NCBI RefSeq assembly: GCF_032062135.1
Contig: NC_092863.1
Location: 14,214,273-14,278,272, forward strand
Reading direction: 5' to 3'
Source: Pyxicephalus adspersus
Lineage: Eukaryota; Chordata; Amphibia; Anura; Pyxicephalidae
DNA: 64,000 bases
The translations under genes and the position numbers were made by a program. Below are positions 11,801 through 26,800 of this stretch, piece after piece (the first letter of the stretch is position 1; every line of letters starts with the position of its first letter). The notes below the pieces were generated by a model. The model ran no database searches and was not told the origin of the DNA. It worked only from the letters and a program-made list of their open reading frames with translations.

Positions 11801-14800
11801 CCTAGCCAGTATTCCAGTCGGGCCTAATGCCCCCCTAGTTATTAATTGTTAGACTCGGCCTAATTGAATTGTTGCATTATTGCGAGTTCTCGCTAAATCA
11901 TCGAGTTCCCGCACCGTAACTCCAATTACTATGCCTAAAGAGCAGAAGCAACGCGCAGCTACCAGTCTCCGGAAGGTTGACCTTGAACGTCGTGTCTTCA
12001 ATCCCGAATGGACTGAAGAATTATTATGTGTTTAGTGTGCAATGACACCAACAGCACTTTCAAGCTGTTGAATCTCAAGGCGCATTTCGATGCCAAGCAA
12101 GCGCACACTTACACCGCGGATGAGCTGAAGACTGAGGCTGCTCGCTTGCAGTCATGGTGTGAAAAAACCTTTCCTTGGACACCTTGTTTCTTCTGGCCTA
12201 GTGTGCCTTCTTGACCTCCTGAAATGGCCTAGTAGTCCAAAAAGTTTGCCAACCCCTGATCTAGACATTTCGGGTGCTAGTTTGTTCTCATTAAAAGCCG
12301 TAGCAATGGGCCCAAAAAAAAAAAAAAAGAAGCTTTTAACGGATCTTTTGGTCCCCCCAAGCATTGGCAGGGGTATTGGGGTATCATTATCCGACTCAGC
12401 TGGATTTTTCCCATATTTAGATAACAACATTCCATTTGGTAGTATGTTACAGAACACCAGAACACAAAGATCTTAAACAAAACATGGTGTCATAGATATG
12501 AACCCAGCCTTATGTTATCCATCTTACGGCAATGCTTAATTTACAGATCCACAGTTACGGTGTCACACAATTGTCAATGGGGTATATACATTATGACCTC
12601 AAGAGACACTTGCTTTAAAATAATCCGTTATTCTTATAAGCAATGAGAATGCCTCACAAGCATAGCAATAATATATATTGTTGATACAGATAAAACTGTA
12701 GTTGAATTGAGGACCCCCATGGTAAAGTTCAGTCAATTTAGTAAATTCACATCTTGCAATCAAGCTAAAGTATTTTTCCTTCTAGATGTCAACCAGAATG
12801 TGACGTAAGCTGATATACAATTGTCAATACCCTGTGACACTACTCATGTCCTGAATTATCACCCCCAGGTCTGTGCTCCATTCCAGCGTTATAACTTTGT
12901 GAACCGCTATGATTTGACTGAATCGGGGAAAACCCCCACAGGGGCCTGCTACTTCACTGGGGACCTGAAGAACTTCCATGAATTTGCTCCTTGTCGTGCC
13001 ACCAAGACAGAACGATATCACTTCTTTAACGATTCTGGTCTGTATACCACCCCATTCATGTGCACAAGACAATGGTACATTATATTTCATTACATCATTA
13101 TTAGTCCAGGGGAAAAGGTACATGCCATGGACTTGTTGCCACCAAAAATTCCTTGGGGAATTAGACTGGGTCTAATTTAATAAAGGCTGGAGAGGATGCA
13201 TTTTCATCAGTGAAGTTGGGAGATCCAGCAAACCTGGAATGAATCTAGTCCAGGATTCAAAACATTTGCTAACAAATGACTTTGAAGAAATCCATTCCAG
13301 GTTTGCTGAATCACCCAGCTTCACTGATGAAAGTGTATCGTCTCCAGCCTTGAACAGCTTTAATAAATTAGGCCAATTATAAGAATGTTAATAGGGAGTT
13401 TGTTATTATGACCAAAAATATATATTATTTAATTATTTGTCATTCTTTTTTTCAGCACAAGATAATCGCTTCTGTGAGATGGGATTCAGCACAGAAATAA
13501 GCAAGGTGATGCAGATAATATCTTTCTCTATTCTGACTTGTTCTGGGTCATTGACATGAAATATAAAAAGCAAAATGTCATCATAAGGGTCATAAGAGTT
13601 TAGTAGTGGCAGCCCCAATTTCAACTCGGTAAATCAATTATTGCTTGTTAAATCTAGAGCTTAATATTCACATTTGGGGCAGTATGTGGGGTCTTTAAAG
13701 TCATTACTATATACACAAGTCATTTCTGTTGCCTGATTCAGATTGGGAATGGTTGTGGTTGAAGTCCTTCAATCAAGGCTCCTTAAAATGATCTGACCAC
13801 ATTGGTGGAAGTTGTAACAAATACATACAAATATATTTACATTTTTGTCCTTTAATTTTCCCTTAAAATCAAAACAATCCACAATTGGCATGATCACACA
13901 CTAAGCCAATGTGTGTTGAGACCAATTTTACAGGTGCCATTTTTTTATGTCCTATGGCAACTTTGTGGTACATGGCTTATTTTTGGGACAGAACCTTCCA
14001 GTACTGTTGGGTCTCACTGGTATTTGGAGCCATTCAGCTTTAAAAACATCATTTTAAAAACTATTTAATCCTTAAAATCCCTATTTAAACCTTAATTATT
14101 TATATTTTACCCACAGAAGGGAATACTACTAGCAGGAGCACCTGGAGGCTACTATTTTGAAGGTAGGTGTACGAGAAAATATTCTATTAGGTTTGATTTA
14201 TTGTTTGTGATCAGTAAACAGTAAAGCTGTGTATGTAACGTGTAACGTATTTCTTTACTTATGACCACCATTTTTGTTTCCTAAATTCTTTTATCCCATC
14301 TTCTAGGACTATATGCAACAATACCTCTCTCCAATATCCCACAAGCTTCTGACTCCATAATAAAGAAGTATCCTGGCTTGCATATATCAAGAGAAAAGTT
14401 TGTGAATGACTCATATATAGGTACATAGATGTAATGACTCCTAATATCAGAAGTTTTGGAATGATGAAATAAAATACAAAGAAGTCTCACGGGTGATCTT
14501 GATTTCTTTCTCTGTCAGGTTTTGCAGTGGCTTATGGAGAATTTACAGAGGATGATGTCCCAGGTACAGTATAGAAATCTAGTCTTCACATGCTTGAATA
14601 GGCATTTGAATCGAATAATAGTCCTGATCTTCATAAATCAGCCTCACAAGGTTTTCATCAAAAAAGACTTTATTTAGAAAAAAACTAACTTTCATTTGGA
14701 AATGACAGATATGTAGGTAGATAGGTCTTGCAAACTACGGCAGATTTTCCCAGCTAAAAAAAGCTCTTCTGATTCAACAATCTTTAAAATTTTTTTTGTT

Positions 14801-17800
14801 TTCCCTCATTTTCAACCCAATTCTTTATACTAGTATAAATAGGCAAAGGTTAAACTCTTCAATACAAACACACTCAAGTAGACTTGTTGGGAGTCAGACT
14901 AGAGAAAGAAACATGTCACGGATTTTAGATTATAGGGTGGACCTAGCGGTGCGGTCAAACTGTTTGTTCAAAGGCAATAAGTAAATATTCAGCCAATGGT
15001 GGCCTCTATATCTATAGACTTTTGCCAATGGAAAGGATCGTAAAAAATACGACAAAAGACTGAAAGATGCATGAACGAGTGCTGTACATACACCAGGACA
15101 GATTCATGAACAACGTCAGACAAGCACTGAAGCAATAGATGAGAATCATCTGACGTGTCTACGTAGCCTAAGAATGCTGAGCCCAAAGTTTAAATCTTGA
15201 GGTTTAATATAGTATTACTTGAGTAATATAAAAGTATGGCATCAATGGGTCATAAAATAAAACATTTTTTTTTGTTTTATAGAAATCATTATCAGTGCAC
15301 CAAACTATGAAAACAAAGGATTGGTTAGTACATGCTGATAAACTATCTCTACTGTGATATCTAACAGTGTTGTCCGTGCCATGACATTTAGTATAGTTTG
15401 TTGTTGTTCCTTCAACCCAAAGACACAATTGGTTCCTTTTCTTATGTTTTCCAGGTTGAAATATACAGTGGTACCTTTAAAATGTTCAGCATTCTAGGAA
15501 ATCAGGTGGGTAAATATATCATTTTCAGTTAGGATGGGAAGCTTCTATGAGGACCCAGAGAAAAGCAAAAACACGTGAGCAGAGCAGAAATGTGTTAGAA
15601 CTTCTTTCACTGTTTTTGTTGTTTGTGTTAATAACTTGCATTGACAATTACAACCTGCTTTGCTGGTAGAGTGATTGCAGGGAAAGAGGCAATATAATAT
15701 CTCCCTAATGGAGTTAGAGACAAAAAAATATTATTTTTACACTCTGCACACAAAAAACATTTTTTGACTTAAAAAAAAAAAAAGTTTTAGGTTGTGAAAA
15801 AAAATTGAAATGGAAGTTCTCCATGCTTTTGTATATGGAGCCTAATGTCTATTTTTCATTTTATACTTGCAGATTGCTGCATATTTTGGTCATTCAGTGG
15901 CTGTCATTGACATAAATGGCGATAAGTGAGTGTTCAAACATTATATTTGTGATAACATTTTTTTAAGTTGAATCAAGAGTCTGCTAGTGTTTGATTTAGG
16001 GTGTTGTAGTCGTGATAAATTAATCTTTGTAATGGTATATAATGGGCTGTATTTCTAAACAAAACCTGGTTGAGCAATTACTGTTCTTAGGTTATCAGAT
16101 GATTCTCGTCTGATCCAAACGGTCAGGTTCATGGATCGTTCATAAATGGCCGCTGTACATGTCACTGGAGAAGAGTCCAGCTCACTTGTTCTTCTCCTCT
16201 CTATAGAACAGAATGGCGCGGTGTGTACAGCACTCATTCGTTCATCGGTCACTCTTTTGTCCACAAAAATTGAAGCGACAAAATTTGAAAGTGTGTACAA
16301 ATAAACTTTCTACTGGAGTTCAGTGATTGCAGTGCATATAAAATGGCATATATGATGCAGTCTGCAGTGTTTGCTTGTCAGAGACCCCTAAAACAGATAT
16401 TTGCTTGGTAAACCTGCCAGTATAAATGGTTCTGGATATCTGTTGAGGGTGAGCAGATTGCCCAGAGTCAGTTGGTATTATTCCTTTAAATGTTTACACT
16501 TTCATTCATTCATAAATTTCAAAAATAGCACATGGACACTTACAGCTGAGAGGAATACAGTGTACCAGGTGCCACAGATACAACAGGTGAGGGAAAATCT
16601 TCCCAATAGGGTCATTGATAGAAATAAAAAAACTCAAACCAAAATTCCCACTTTATCTAAAACTAAAAAAAAAAAAAATTAGTTAGATATTATGAATGGT
16701 GTAATTTTGATATGAATGAGAAGTGTAGTGTATCAAGAGATTTATGGTCTATAATTGGTTGGTCACATCTGTATTACAGTCTTTTTATATATTTAATTCA
16801 GCCTTGATGATCTTCTGGTGGGAGCTCCGCTTTTTATAGAACGTAAGACAGGGGGAAAGCTCGTGGAAGTTGGGCAAGTCTACGTGTATACACAGAACAG
16901 CCCCACAATTCTCGACAAAGACCCTCAGATCCTCAGCGGGACCTATGTTTATGGGCAATTTGGTGCTTCCATTGCACCCCTAGGAGACCTGGATCAAGAT
17001 GGTTACAATGGTATGTTAAAGGGCATTTACGTTTTTTTTAATAAAAACAAAGTTCAGTATTTACATTTACAAAGCAAAAAAAAAAAAAAAAACACAGTCT
17101 ACTTATCTATGATGAAAATTTATGATCAATTAAAGCTCTTTTTAATTGATATATAAATAATCCTTTGGCCAGCCTAATCTAGACTCCATTGGTCGTATCA
17201 GAATCCTTCCACTTTTTCTAGTGCAAAACCTGAAGCATTCCAAAGTCAAAGCCTAAATGATATGTTATGCATTAATAGTATATTCACTGCGCTGGTGAGC
17301 TACACCTTTTTTTATATTATTATTTTTGTGTAATAAAAAGCATAAATTAAAACAGCTATTGTCAACCAGGGTTCTGTGGAACCCTAGGGTTACTCCAGAG
17401 GTTGCTAGAGGTTCCTTGAGCCATTGACCTCACTTGTGATAATGATCTCACTGATTTATATCCAGTGTGGAAAAAGTAGCATATTACCAAGGATCTTTTT
17501 AGCTATCTGTAAGAGGGGCATTCAATGTAAGGTGGAATTTTAGAAGGGATCTTCAAGAAAATTCCAGGGTTCCTCAGAGGTAGAAACGTTTTGAAATTGT
17601 CTGCTTTGGGATGTTTAACTGTTTCTCTCTTTCTAGATGTGGCTGTAGGTGCTCCTTTTGGTGGAAAATCCGGAGCAGGCTGTGTTTATATTTACAAGGG
17701 TGACAAGTCTGGCCTGTCTACACAACCATCACAGATCCTGGAAAGCCCATTAGATACCCCATCCAGGTTCGGGTTTGCTTTGAGAGGAGGGGAAGACATT

Positions 17801-20800
17801 GATGGGAATGGATATCCAGGTAATAAACTATGTACCAGAACAACTAAATATTAAGGTCTTGTCTTCTATACTTCGTTATTGTGACAGATTTTAGACTTTC
17901 GATAACTGTGTAGCATTGAAAGAATAAAATGCAGTAAGAGCAAGTGGGTTTAGCCTTTTTTTTTAGCCGTTTCAGAAGTGGGTTACAATGCATAACAGTA
18001 CTTTCTACAGTCACTTTCCTTTTCCTAATAACACAAACCCTTTTTTTACTTTTAGATCTAATTGTTGGAGCATTTGAAGGTGACTCAGTCTATGTGTTCA
18101 GGTATATGAATGTAGGCACAACTGTACTGTAATGTGTGAATATTGCGCATTCAGATTATTACTTACATGCAGTGTTTTATGAATTCCGACCAATCCATTA
18201 CCAATCAGAATACTGATTAGATCAATCAAATGCATGACAAAGTCCTTCAGCTAAGAACTTTGGTGCATTGCTCAGTGGCTAAAAGAGCTGGGTTACCCCC
18301 TAACAGTACAGGCATTAGAAAACAACGAGCAGTACTGCTGTCTACATGGAAAAGTGGGTAAAGGTTAAAAGGAGAAACTAGTCTAGGTAAAGGAGTTCTA
18401 TCTAAATTAGTTCATAGGTAGATTAAAAAAAACTGTGTGTTTCACTAGGGGAGGCTGTAACAGACAGCAATAAATCACTGGTTTAGTTTTTAGCCACTAA
18501 AAATACTCTTTTGGGTGTGTGTCCCTATTGGTTAGATTTACCATCAACAGCACATGCATGCACAGAATTTAGCTGCTTGGTAATGAATGGGCATTAAAAA
18601 AATATATGTTTTTGCTATACTTTTTTGTGTTCTTGTTTCAGGGCCCAGCCAGTACTTCTCCTCCATACCTTCATGATGTTCTCACCAGATTCCCTGAACC
18701 CAAATCTGAAGCTCTGTAAACAGCCTGGTGTGGGTGATGTCACTTGGTAAGGATGTGGCAACAAAAAAGTTACAATAATATTCAAGCTAACGTTATATTA
18801 AAAAAAGTTACCCCAACTTACCCTCTCTAACCATCCAGCCTTTTATATATGGAATGACCATTTACCAATATTTCCTGTTTCTCTTCTCTCTAGTTTCACT
18901 GTTCGTGTTTGCATCCAGGCCTTGGGGAAACACCTTCCTGAGATACAAGGTAAGAAGAATTCACTGATACCCCTGTTGGGTAGAATCACCCCCTGAACTC
19001 TTGTTGGCATTGGCAGAACCAAAATCTCTTCATTTGAGTTCCCAGCACTACCTACATTCTAGTTTCAATCTCCCCAATTTTATTGTATCGGTCTAGGACC
19101 AGAGCTGGAGATTTTGCCAGTTCCTGAGCAATAAAAGCAGTCAGTGAGTGACCACCAACACCCACTTATATTTGAAAAACCAGTATAGGTTCAAATAGGG
19201 GCACTTACTACACCACTCTTTCCCTTAGCTTTTTCCATGGACATTCAGCTGGACAGCCAGAAAAGCAGATTTCTACGCAGATCCTACTTTGCTGACCCTC
19301 CCCAACCAAACAATACAATCACTGTGGATGTCAAGATTAACTCACAACCGACCTGCACTAACGTCAAGGCCTATTTAAAGGTTCGTACTTTGCCATTATC
19401 AAAAAGGACGGTCTATCACTATCAGAATAAACCCATTTTCTTTTCTCTAGGATGACACTGAGTTTAAAGATAAACTTAGCCCCATAGCTGTAAGTGTGAA
19501 CTTCAGCCTAGAGACTGAACAATCATCAAATGTTCTACCACCCGTAATACAAGGAAACACCTTCCTGCAGCAACAGGTGAGCCCTGGTTAGGGGAGACAT
19601 TGTCTTTGGTGTGAAGGGGGCAAATGGTTGGTCAGGCTTGATTATATTGTATGACAGATCACTAATAGTCTTTTCTCTTCTTCCATGAGTTTTAGATTCA
19701 TATTTTGTTAGGCTGTGGAGAAGATAATATTTGTATTCCTGACCTGCAGTTGAGTGCCGGTTGGTAAGTCCATGTCTATCAAGATCTGTTTTCAGCTTCA
19801 TCCTGGACTAGCTGAATAACCATTTCTTTTCTTTAAACAAGGAGTAAAGAACCACTCATCATTGGAATTGATAATTTTGTACAAATTAACTTTAATGCCT
19901 CAAATCTTGGAGAACCATCCTATGAAGCTGAACTGCACACATGGCTTCCTTCTGGGGCTCATTACATGCATGTCTTGGGGGAAAGCAAGGTATGTAGCAG
20001 TAGAGAAACTATATCTACACCTGGATCTCAACCTATCAAAGGGCAAATCAGTTTCCAATGCTGGATTTTCTTAGTGTGCTTTGCAGGAGGTGGTTATAGA
20101 ACTGGTTCTACTGGCACACTTCTTGTCATATTAAACTTGTACAAATCTTGTGTTTCAAATAGCATTGGATCTCTGGTGGGTTAAAAAGGCACTTGAAACT
20201 AGGTTCTTGGAGCCACCTCAAAGGTCACCCAATGTCCTTGCTAACATGGTCCTTTCTACTAGGAGAAGATTTTATGTAGTCCAAGAAAGGAAAATGACAA
20301 TGAACATGTGGTGTGTGAGCTGGGGAATCCCTTGAAGAATGGAATACAGGTGAGTCTTGAAAGGTCAACTCCACCATTTATGGTTTGGCTCCAGTAGACT
20401 GAATTTCTGTCCAGCTTTCAATATGTCTTGGTGACTCTGTTGGTAAATTGCATTCTTTCAAGCCACCATTGGCTAAAACATGCCAAATTGAAATTGTAAT
20501 TGGTATTGTCTGGGATAAAGAAGAACATTACTGTGATTAAAAGGTTGGGATAGCCATGCTTTTTATGCTTTGTATTGTGGTACTTTATTTATGTCAATGA
20601 GTGAAGAGGTGACGTGCTTTGGCTCCTTCATACTTATAGTATGTATATTTGGGTTATTATGACAAGCAGTTTTGAACATGGGGAAATATATTGTACCTGT
20701 TGTCACCTGTTTCTTGCACATGGTTCCCCTGGCCTCTCTCATCTAGATCCACGCAGGGCTACAGCTGAGCATCAGTGACCTAAAGGACAGTGAAGGCAAC

Positions 20801-23800
20801 TTCTCCTTCCCAATGCAGATCAAAAGGTGAGACTAAGCCTTTAATAGCCCCTGGTAGTTCCATTTTGTTGTGCCAAAATTTACTGTCCTAGAAATACAAC
20901 AGGAAGTGAAAGGCAACCATGATTTTAGGATGGAGTTCATCCTCATTTCTCTCCTAGGAAAGTTTGGAAGTTTATTTTGGCTGCAGTGAACAAAAACCTT
21001 TTTATTCAGGTACATATTCAGAAAATGGCCATATTTGTGTTATGAGCAGTTATAGGCTACAGAAGGCATTCAATAATGCTAATAAAAAATGTAGGCCAGC
21101 ACTGGGCAAATCCATGCCGAGCAATAATATTCTGTTTCAGTGATCAGATCATAGTGATATCACCTGCTATGTTTTTGTTTTTTAAGTCGGAATAGTCATA
21201 ATTCCAGCAGTCCAATTGTCTGGGTGCATCTGAATGTGTCCGTAGAAGTATCAGCAAATCTCCATGGGTGAGTATGTTGAACATTTGTTCTGTTATATAC
21301 TCAAGGTAAATACCATCCAACAAAGTAGCATTTTCAAAAGAAGGATAGTAATTGCAGCTCTTACTTTTTCTTATGACAGAACCATTTCAAAATGTTAATG
21401 TGTTTCTTGCTATTCCTCAGGAGTGCCCAGCCAGCTGAAGTAATTCTTCCATTACCTAAGTGGAAACCACGAGAGGAGTCTAGTAAACCAGAGGACAAGG
21501 GCAAGATAGTGACTCATGTCTATGAGGTAATCCTGTTAATCTGTTCAATATTGTTCAAAGGAACCAAATTGATTATATGTAATACAAACATGGTAATGAT
21601 AAATAAAATTTAAATATATTAAAAAATTCCTCCTACCCAGAAAACTATATATTCCAAGGCAGCCTCAGGATAAATTGCTATACCTTGATCATTTGTGTTT
21701 GATATAAACATTTTAAGTTGTGTTTAGTAAGTTGTTTCAAAACTTTTCTGTGTGTTGAATTCATTTTCTTTTTATTTTCATAGCTATACAATGTTGGACC
21801 AGGCACGCTTAACGTCAAGCTAGTTGTTCAAAGCCCAGAAAATTTTGAAGATGATATCTTCCTGTACCCTTTACGCCTGAAGACTGATGAGATTGTGCAA
21901 TGTTCTGACATCTCCAGCCTCAATTATTTACAGGTCAGAAGAATTGCTGCTTTGTTTCCAGTTTATTATGCCATTTCCACCACTAAGATCTGCACAATTC
22001 CAAGGACTGACAGCGCAGCTTGCAGTACAGGGCTTTCAAAGCTTACAGGTGAAGGTATCTGAATTACATTATCTCTATACCAAATTCTGCTGCTGCCTGG
22101 AGGAATCACCATTCAGCCAGGATGTACTTGGGCCACCATGTTACTTTATTTTTTAGCATTCACCTGGTCACCTGTGCCTATATATAAGACCTTGACAATA
22201 ACATTTCTTCTATGTTGTTTTTCGTAGCTGGACATCGCAGAGGCAACTAAACCACCTGTAAGCTTTAGCAAGTCAGATGGTCATAGGGTAAATAAGCGTG
22301 AGGAGCCAAATAACGACCAAGATGTTGGTAACACTGGAAGTGATAACCAAACCAGCTCAATAGATGGGCCTCAATACAACAAATCCATTACTTTGGTAAT
22401 CCCAGTTTTTGTATATGACTTTGAAATTTAAGTAATTGCAATCAATAGTAAGGTATAAAATATGTTATTTTTTTTACACTATGACTTCTACAAATATCTG
22501 TACTCCCAAGCTTGACATTACTTTTATCTACGAGTAGAATACATTTATAGAATTATATTTCTCTTGCTTGGTCTCTCGCTCTCCCCTGTGCTAGTCAAGG
22601 TGGACTTTCAGGTTTTGCCTTTCTTCTTGGTTGTGCATTCCCTTTTTCCAGTTTTTTTCATTCTGATCTACTCTGATGTCCTCTTAAATAACATCTTCTT
22701 ACATCAGTTTAGAAGATCCTATTGGATCTCTTTTTCCACATTCCATTGATGGAATTTTTTCACCCATTTTCCAAGCTTGGCCACCTACTTGAAGGATGAA
22801 GTATAACAAATATTCCCATTTCTCTCTCCTTTCTGGCTGTATTCTAGTTTATAGTAACTTCAGTGGGTGACCTTGTATAGAAACTTTCACAGGCAGGTCC
22901 CCCACTTCACTTTATTATTAAACCGGATTTATATAGCGCCAACATATTACGCAGAGCTGTACATTACTTCCTTTACTTCCTCCACTCTCTAAATGTATGC
23001 CGATGCAAAGTCTCTGCCGTCATTACATTATAAAAAAAAAATGACGTATATAAGTATATAGAGGCACACTGCTACCTAATAAACTGCACTAATATATATT
23101 TTATTGTAGAACTGTAAAAATTCTTACTGCTGGGAAATGGAATGCTTTATTCAAGATATTGCCAAGGGACAAAGAGCAACTGTGAAACTTGACTCGATAC
23201 TATGGGTGTCCAGCTTCATGAAAGTAAGAACATACTTATTTCATTCATAACACCCTCTATAAAAGACATTTAATGGAGTGGAGTCCAAAAAACAATTGGC
23301 GTGGTTTGAGAAGATCTGGGCATGATATGGATTGATTTATAAAATGACCTACGGTATATCGGGGGCCCTGTTGGTATTTTCATGTATAGCAGCCCTTGGG
23401 ACCTTTAATTTATTAAAAGTATATAAAAAGATACATCAGTTAATATTTTCTTTTTTATCCTTTATTCTAATAATTTACTTTATTCTGACTCTTATCTCTC
23501 ACATTAGAGACCTCAGAAGTCATTCATTCTGCGCTCCCGAGGATACTTTATGGTGACTGGTACCCCGTACAGGATCCAACCTGTCACTTTGTTGGCTGCT
23601 GAAGCATATGTAAGTTCTCCAGTATCAGAAGCATGTGATATGGGTGTAACAATGCACTATTGTGTTATTAATAATATAATAAATCAAAGGGGACATTTTA
23701 TGTTCCAGCCTCAAAACACCTTTTATGACTGGAACACTTCATAACACTAATGCAATAAAATATGCATGCAGACAAAACACTAGAAGAAATACTAAGGACC

Positions 23801-26800
23801 GGATATTCACGGATAAACTAGAAACTACATAACTGTCAAATGGCTGGATACCTGGTCTACTATCACTTTTACTCTCATTTCAGTATACTGTCTTACAACT
23901 TTTTAGCTGGAATACACCCAAAACATAATTTTTGGTGCAGTGGTCACAAGTAAAATTCCCTTTTTGTACTGTTTATAATGACCCCGTTCTATTTTGCCAG
24001 TGGCCCAACAGGGTTACTTAGTGCTTGGAAGAGATCTAAGCATATTGGTTCCCAGCTATTAGGGGTTTTTAATGTATTCTTTTGGAGCATCCAGTTTTAG
24101 AAAATGGACATTGAAATGTTAAAAAAAATGTATGAATTTCTCTATTTTCATTTCTTATGACTGTACTGTTGGTATTTACCTTTTACAGTGCAATTAAAAA
24201 TAGATTTACACATAAAAAAAAATTATGGATGGACATAGATGACTGCAGGTCCTGTCATTGTTGCTCCCCACCCTAGTGAGGCACCCAAAATGGCTGCTTC
24301 TTGTGCCTACCCCTTGTCTATATCTGATTCCAAGCCCTGAGGAAGAGGGTGTTCTAGAACACCTGAAATTTAGTATTTTTGGGGGGATTTTTTAATCTAA
24401 ATAAACTTTTACTGTACTATTGATTTAAAGCGCCCTCATAGCGTCCATCAGCTGCAAGCCTGAGCCTTTTTTTATTTAGGCCTCTAAACTGGCTGTGAGA
24501 TTGGTTTACATTAAGATCCAGAGCCTCTTATCTCTATCTCAACATAGCTGTAGTAATAAACAGTGATCTCTCATACAGAAATGTGCATCATAATTACCTT
24601 GTGCTGCCTGAACTGAAGGCAAAGTGAATTCTGATTAGTTGCTACTGGATACTACCCCTGGCATGCGGTTTTCCATCACACAAAATAAGCGTGCATTACT
24701 GTCTTCTCCCTGCAGCTGTCTAGCCTTTTGTATATTCTGTCCACTTGTATTAAACAGTTGCCCTTTTCTTTCTAGTACATCTGTTCCTCTGGCTGACCCT
24801 ACTTTCCCTTCAGATGACATTCCACTCTCAGCAGCTGCTAAGTTCCTTATTTGGGTGTCTACAATTTTCTAAAAGCTGTCCATTACTAGATTTGGAGAAT
24901 GTGTGACAATTCTGTCGCCTCTCATATTCATTCTTTGCCATCTAAGCAGCAACTTCACATAAACTCATCATTACCCATCTAAGCTTCTGTAAATCCTTCC
25001 TGCTAAAAATATCAATTTCCTTACTGATTGCCGAAGGTTAGATTTTATTTTTATTTTTTATACATTGTTTCTACTTGATTCTTAACACATACAGGATACA
25101 TGCAATAATTTATACCCAAAATGTTAATAACTAAAAAATAACCCAAAGCTATATAAAAAAATATAATAAAAAAAATATATTTTCATTTTTTTGACACGGG
25201 AGGGTTAAACCATCTAACAGTCTTTTGTATCTTTTGGAAACTCGTAGTTCTTGGCATTCTGTGACCAATATGATGGGTTTTAGGCCTCCCTGTGTATTTT
25301 TAACATTTATTTTATATTATGGAGGGGGTAAAAGGAGGAGATGGGACATGAATGTGGGCAAGAATACCTAAAATGTTTGCAGGTGGATAGGAACTGAATA
25401 TTATCCAAGACATACATGAAATCAGGGGCTGTTTTGGCCTTCCAGGATCCATTTGTGACTTTATTATTCAATTGGATATATTTAATCTTTAAGCTCAAAA
25501 TTTAGGTGGAACTTTCACACACAAACAAAAAAACACGATCACCTTTACCGGTGAAAAGCCTTCCATCCCTCCACAAACCGAGCCTGGTGATTTCCCACGC
25601 CGTCTCGGCTTCCCTCTTTTTTTCCATCACCGGATGGAACTACAAGCACAGCCATCTTCTTTCTTACAGGTTTTTCTTTACGTCACTGACGCATGCCTGA
25701 TCTTGGGCATGCACAGATGGAGCAGTTCACAGCCTCCTGATATATGTAATGAAAGTATCCCAGAAGGCTCTGGGTTTTCCCTTCAGGCAGTAAAGATGAA
25801 AGAGCAGAGAACCTCCCCCCCCCCAAAATTATACCTTTTGTATAATGTTAAAAATTAATAACCGGTCCTCTTTTAGATCCACTATTAACAATTATGGGAG
25901 TAGGAGGAAAGGTGAAAAGAAAAAGCTAGAAGTAAAGAAAGAAAAAGAAATGTAAAAGTAAAAAGAGAAGAAAAGAAGGTGAAAAAAAGAAAAGAATAGA
26001 AAAAAAAGTAAAAAAAGTAAAAAAAAAAAAACAAAAAAAAAACAAAAAAACAAAGAATAGAAAAGTGAAAAGAAAAAGGTAAAAGTAAAGAAAAAAAAAA
26101 GAAAAGTGAAAAGAGAAGAAAGGAAGGAGACAAAAAATAGAAAAGAAAAGTAAAAAGAAAAGAAGACTTTTATAAACTTACGAAATATAAAAAAAAATTC
26201 ACTAAACCAATTATAAATTATTACCTAAAAATACTCAGAAAATAAAGCAGTACAAATTTTATACGTTCCCAGGTTTTGGGGTATTTGAGAGTAGGGGATC
26301 TACACTTGAGGATATCAGTAAATTTTTGTAGGGGAAAAATACCTACTCATAAAACCCAGGGAAAACAATTGGCCTAAAAACACAACATTTTATATTGTAG
26401 AAATGTCTATTTAGTGATAATATATTGAGCGTTTCTCTGATATGTGCATCGAATTCTGAGGCAATACACAAAAATAACATAACAACTGTTATTAGCATAT
26501 CACCATAAATAATTCAGTGTGGTTGAAGAAGTCATAACAAATTCCTTGCCGCTTCTTGACATCAGTCATGAAATTTCAGGACCAACTTCAAAGAAGCTCT
26601 TGTCACCAGCTCGTGTTTTGACCACACACACGACAATCCTGTGTTTAGTATAATGGTTAGTATAATGGGGGCTTTTTGTGGCCTCTCACATGCTTTCACC
26701 CTGTCTTTCATCTCTTTCTCCCAGGCCGAGACGCTGGTTCAGTGGGTAACTCCGGACGGCCAGAAAGACATTCCTGTGTGGTGGATAATCAGGGCAATCT

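Larger units (their letters stand above)
15873..17819 (+). other. ITGA2B: ITGA2B propeller calcium-binding loops (exons 8, 11-13)
   Basis: Three intact DxDxDG/NG-type loops are seen: DINGDNLDD (residues 312-320, split over exons 11 and 12), DLDQDGYND (379-387, exons 12/13) and DIDGNGYPD (440-448, exons 13/14). Each is followed by a VGAP/VGAF FG-GAP strand. These loops bind calcium on the underside of the propeller in the family. The equivalent of the first human loop, in exon 8 (14519-14563), reads GEFTEDDVPE at residues 260-269 and is shorter and diverged. The exon boundaries cut several loops at the final Asp, as in mammals. Confidence 0.85.

Noticed and set aside
12159..12480. 100-codon frames on both strands around 12.3 kb
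   Set aside because: They run through a poly(A) stretch and the end of the hAT relic, with no domain signal.
13038..13074. Extension of ITGA2B exon 4 to the later GT at 13075
   Set aside because: It would add residues absent from other alpha-IIb chains and would not give the phase that joins to DNRFCEMGF; the donor after 13037 does.
24320..24440. Possible tRNA-derived SINE-like segments here and at about 35690 (GGCGAAACGCGTCAG)
   Set aside because: Suggestive frog-repeat phrases, but no A and B boxes or tail could be shown, so no SINE is called.
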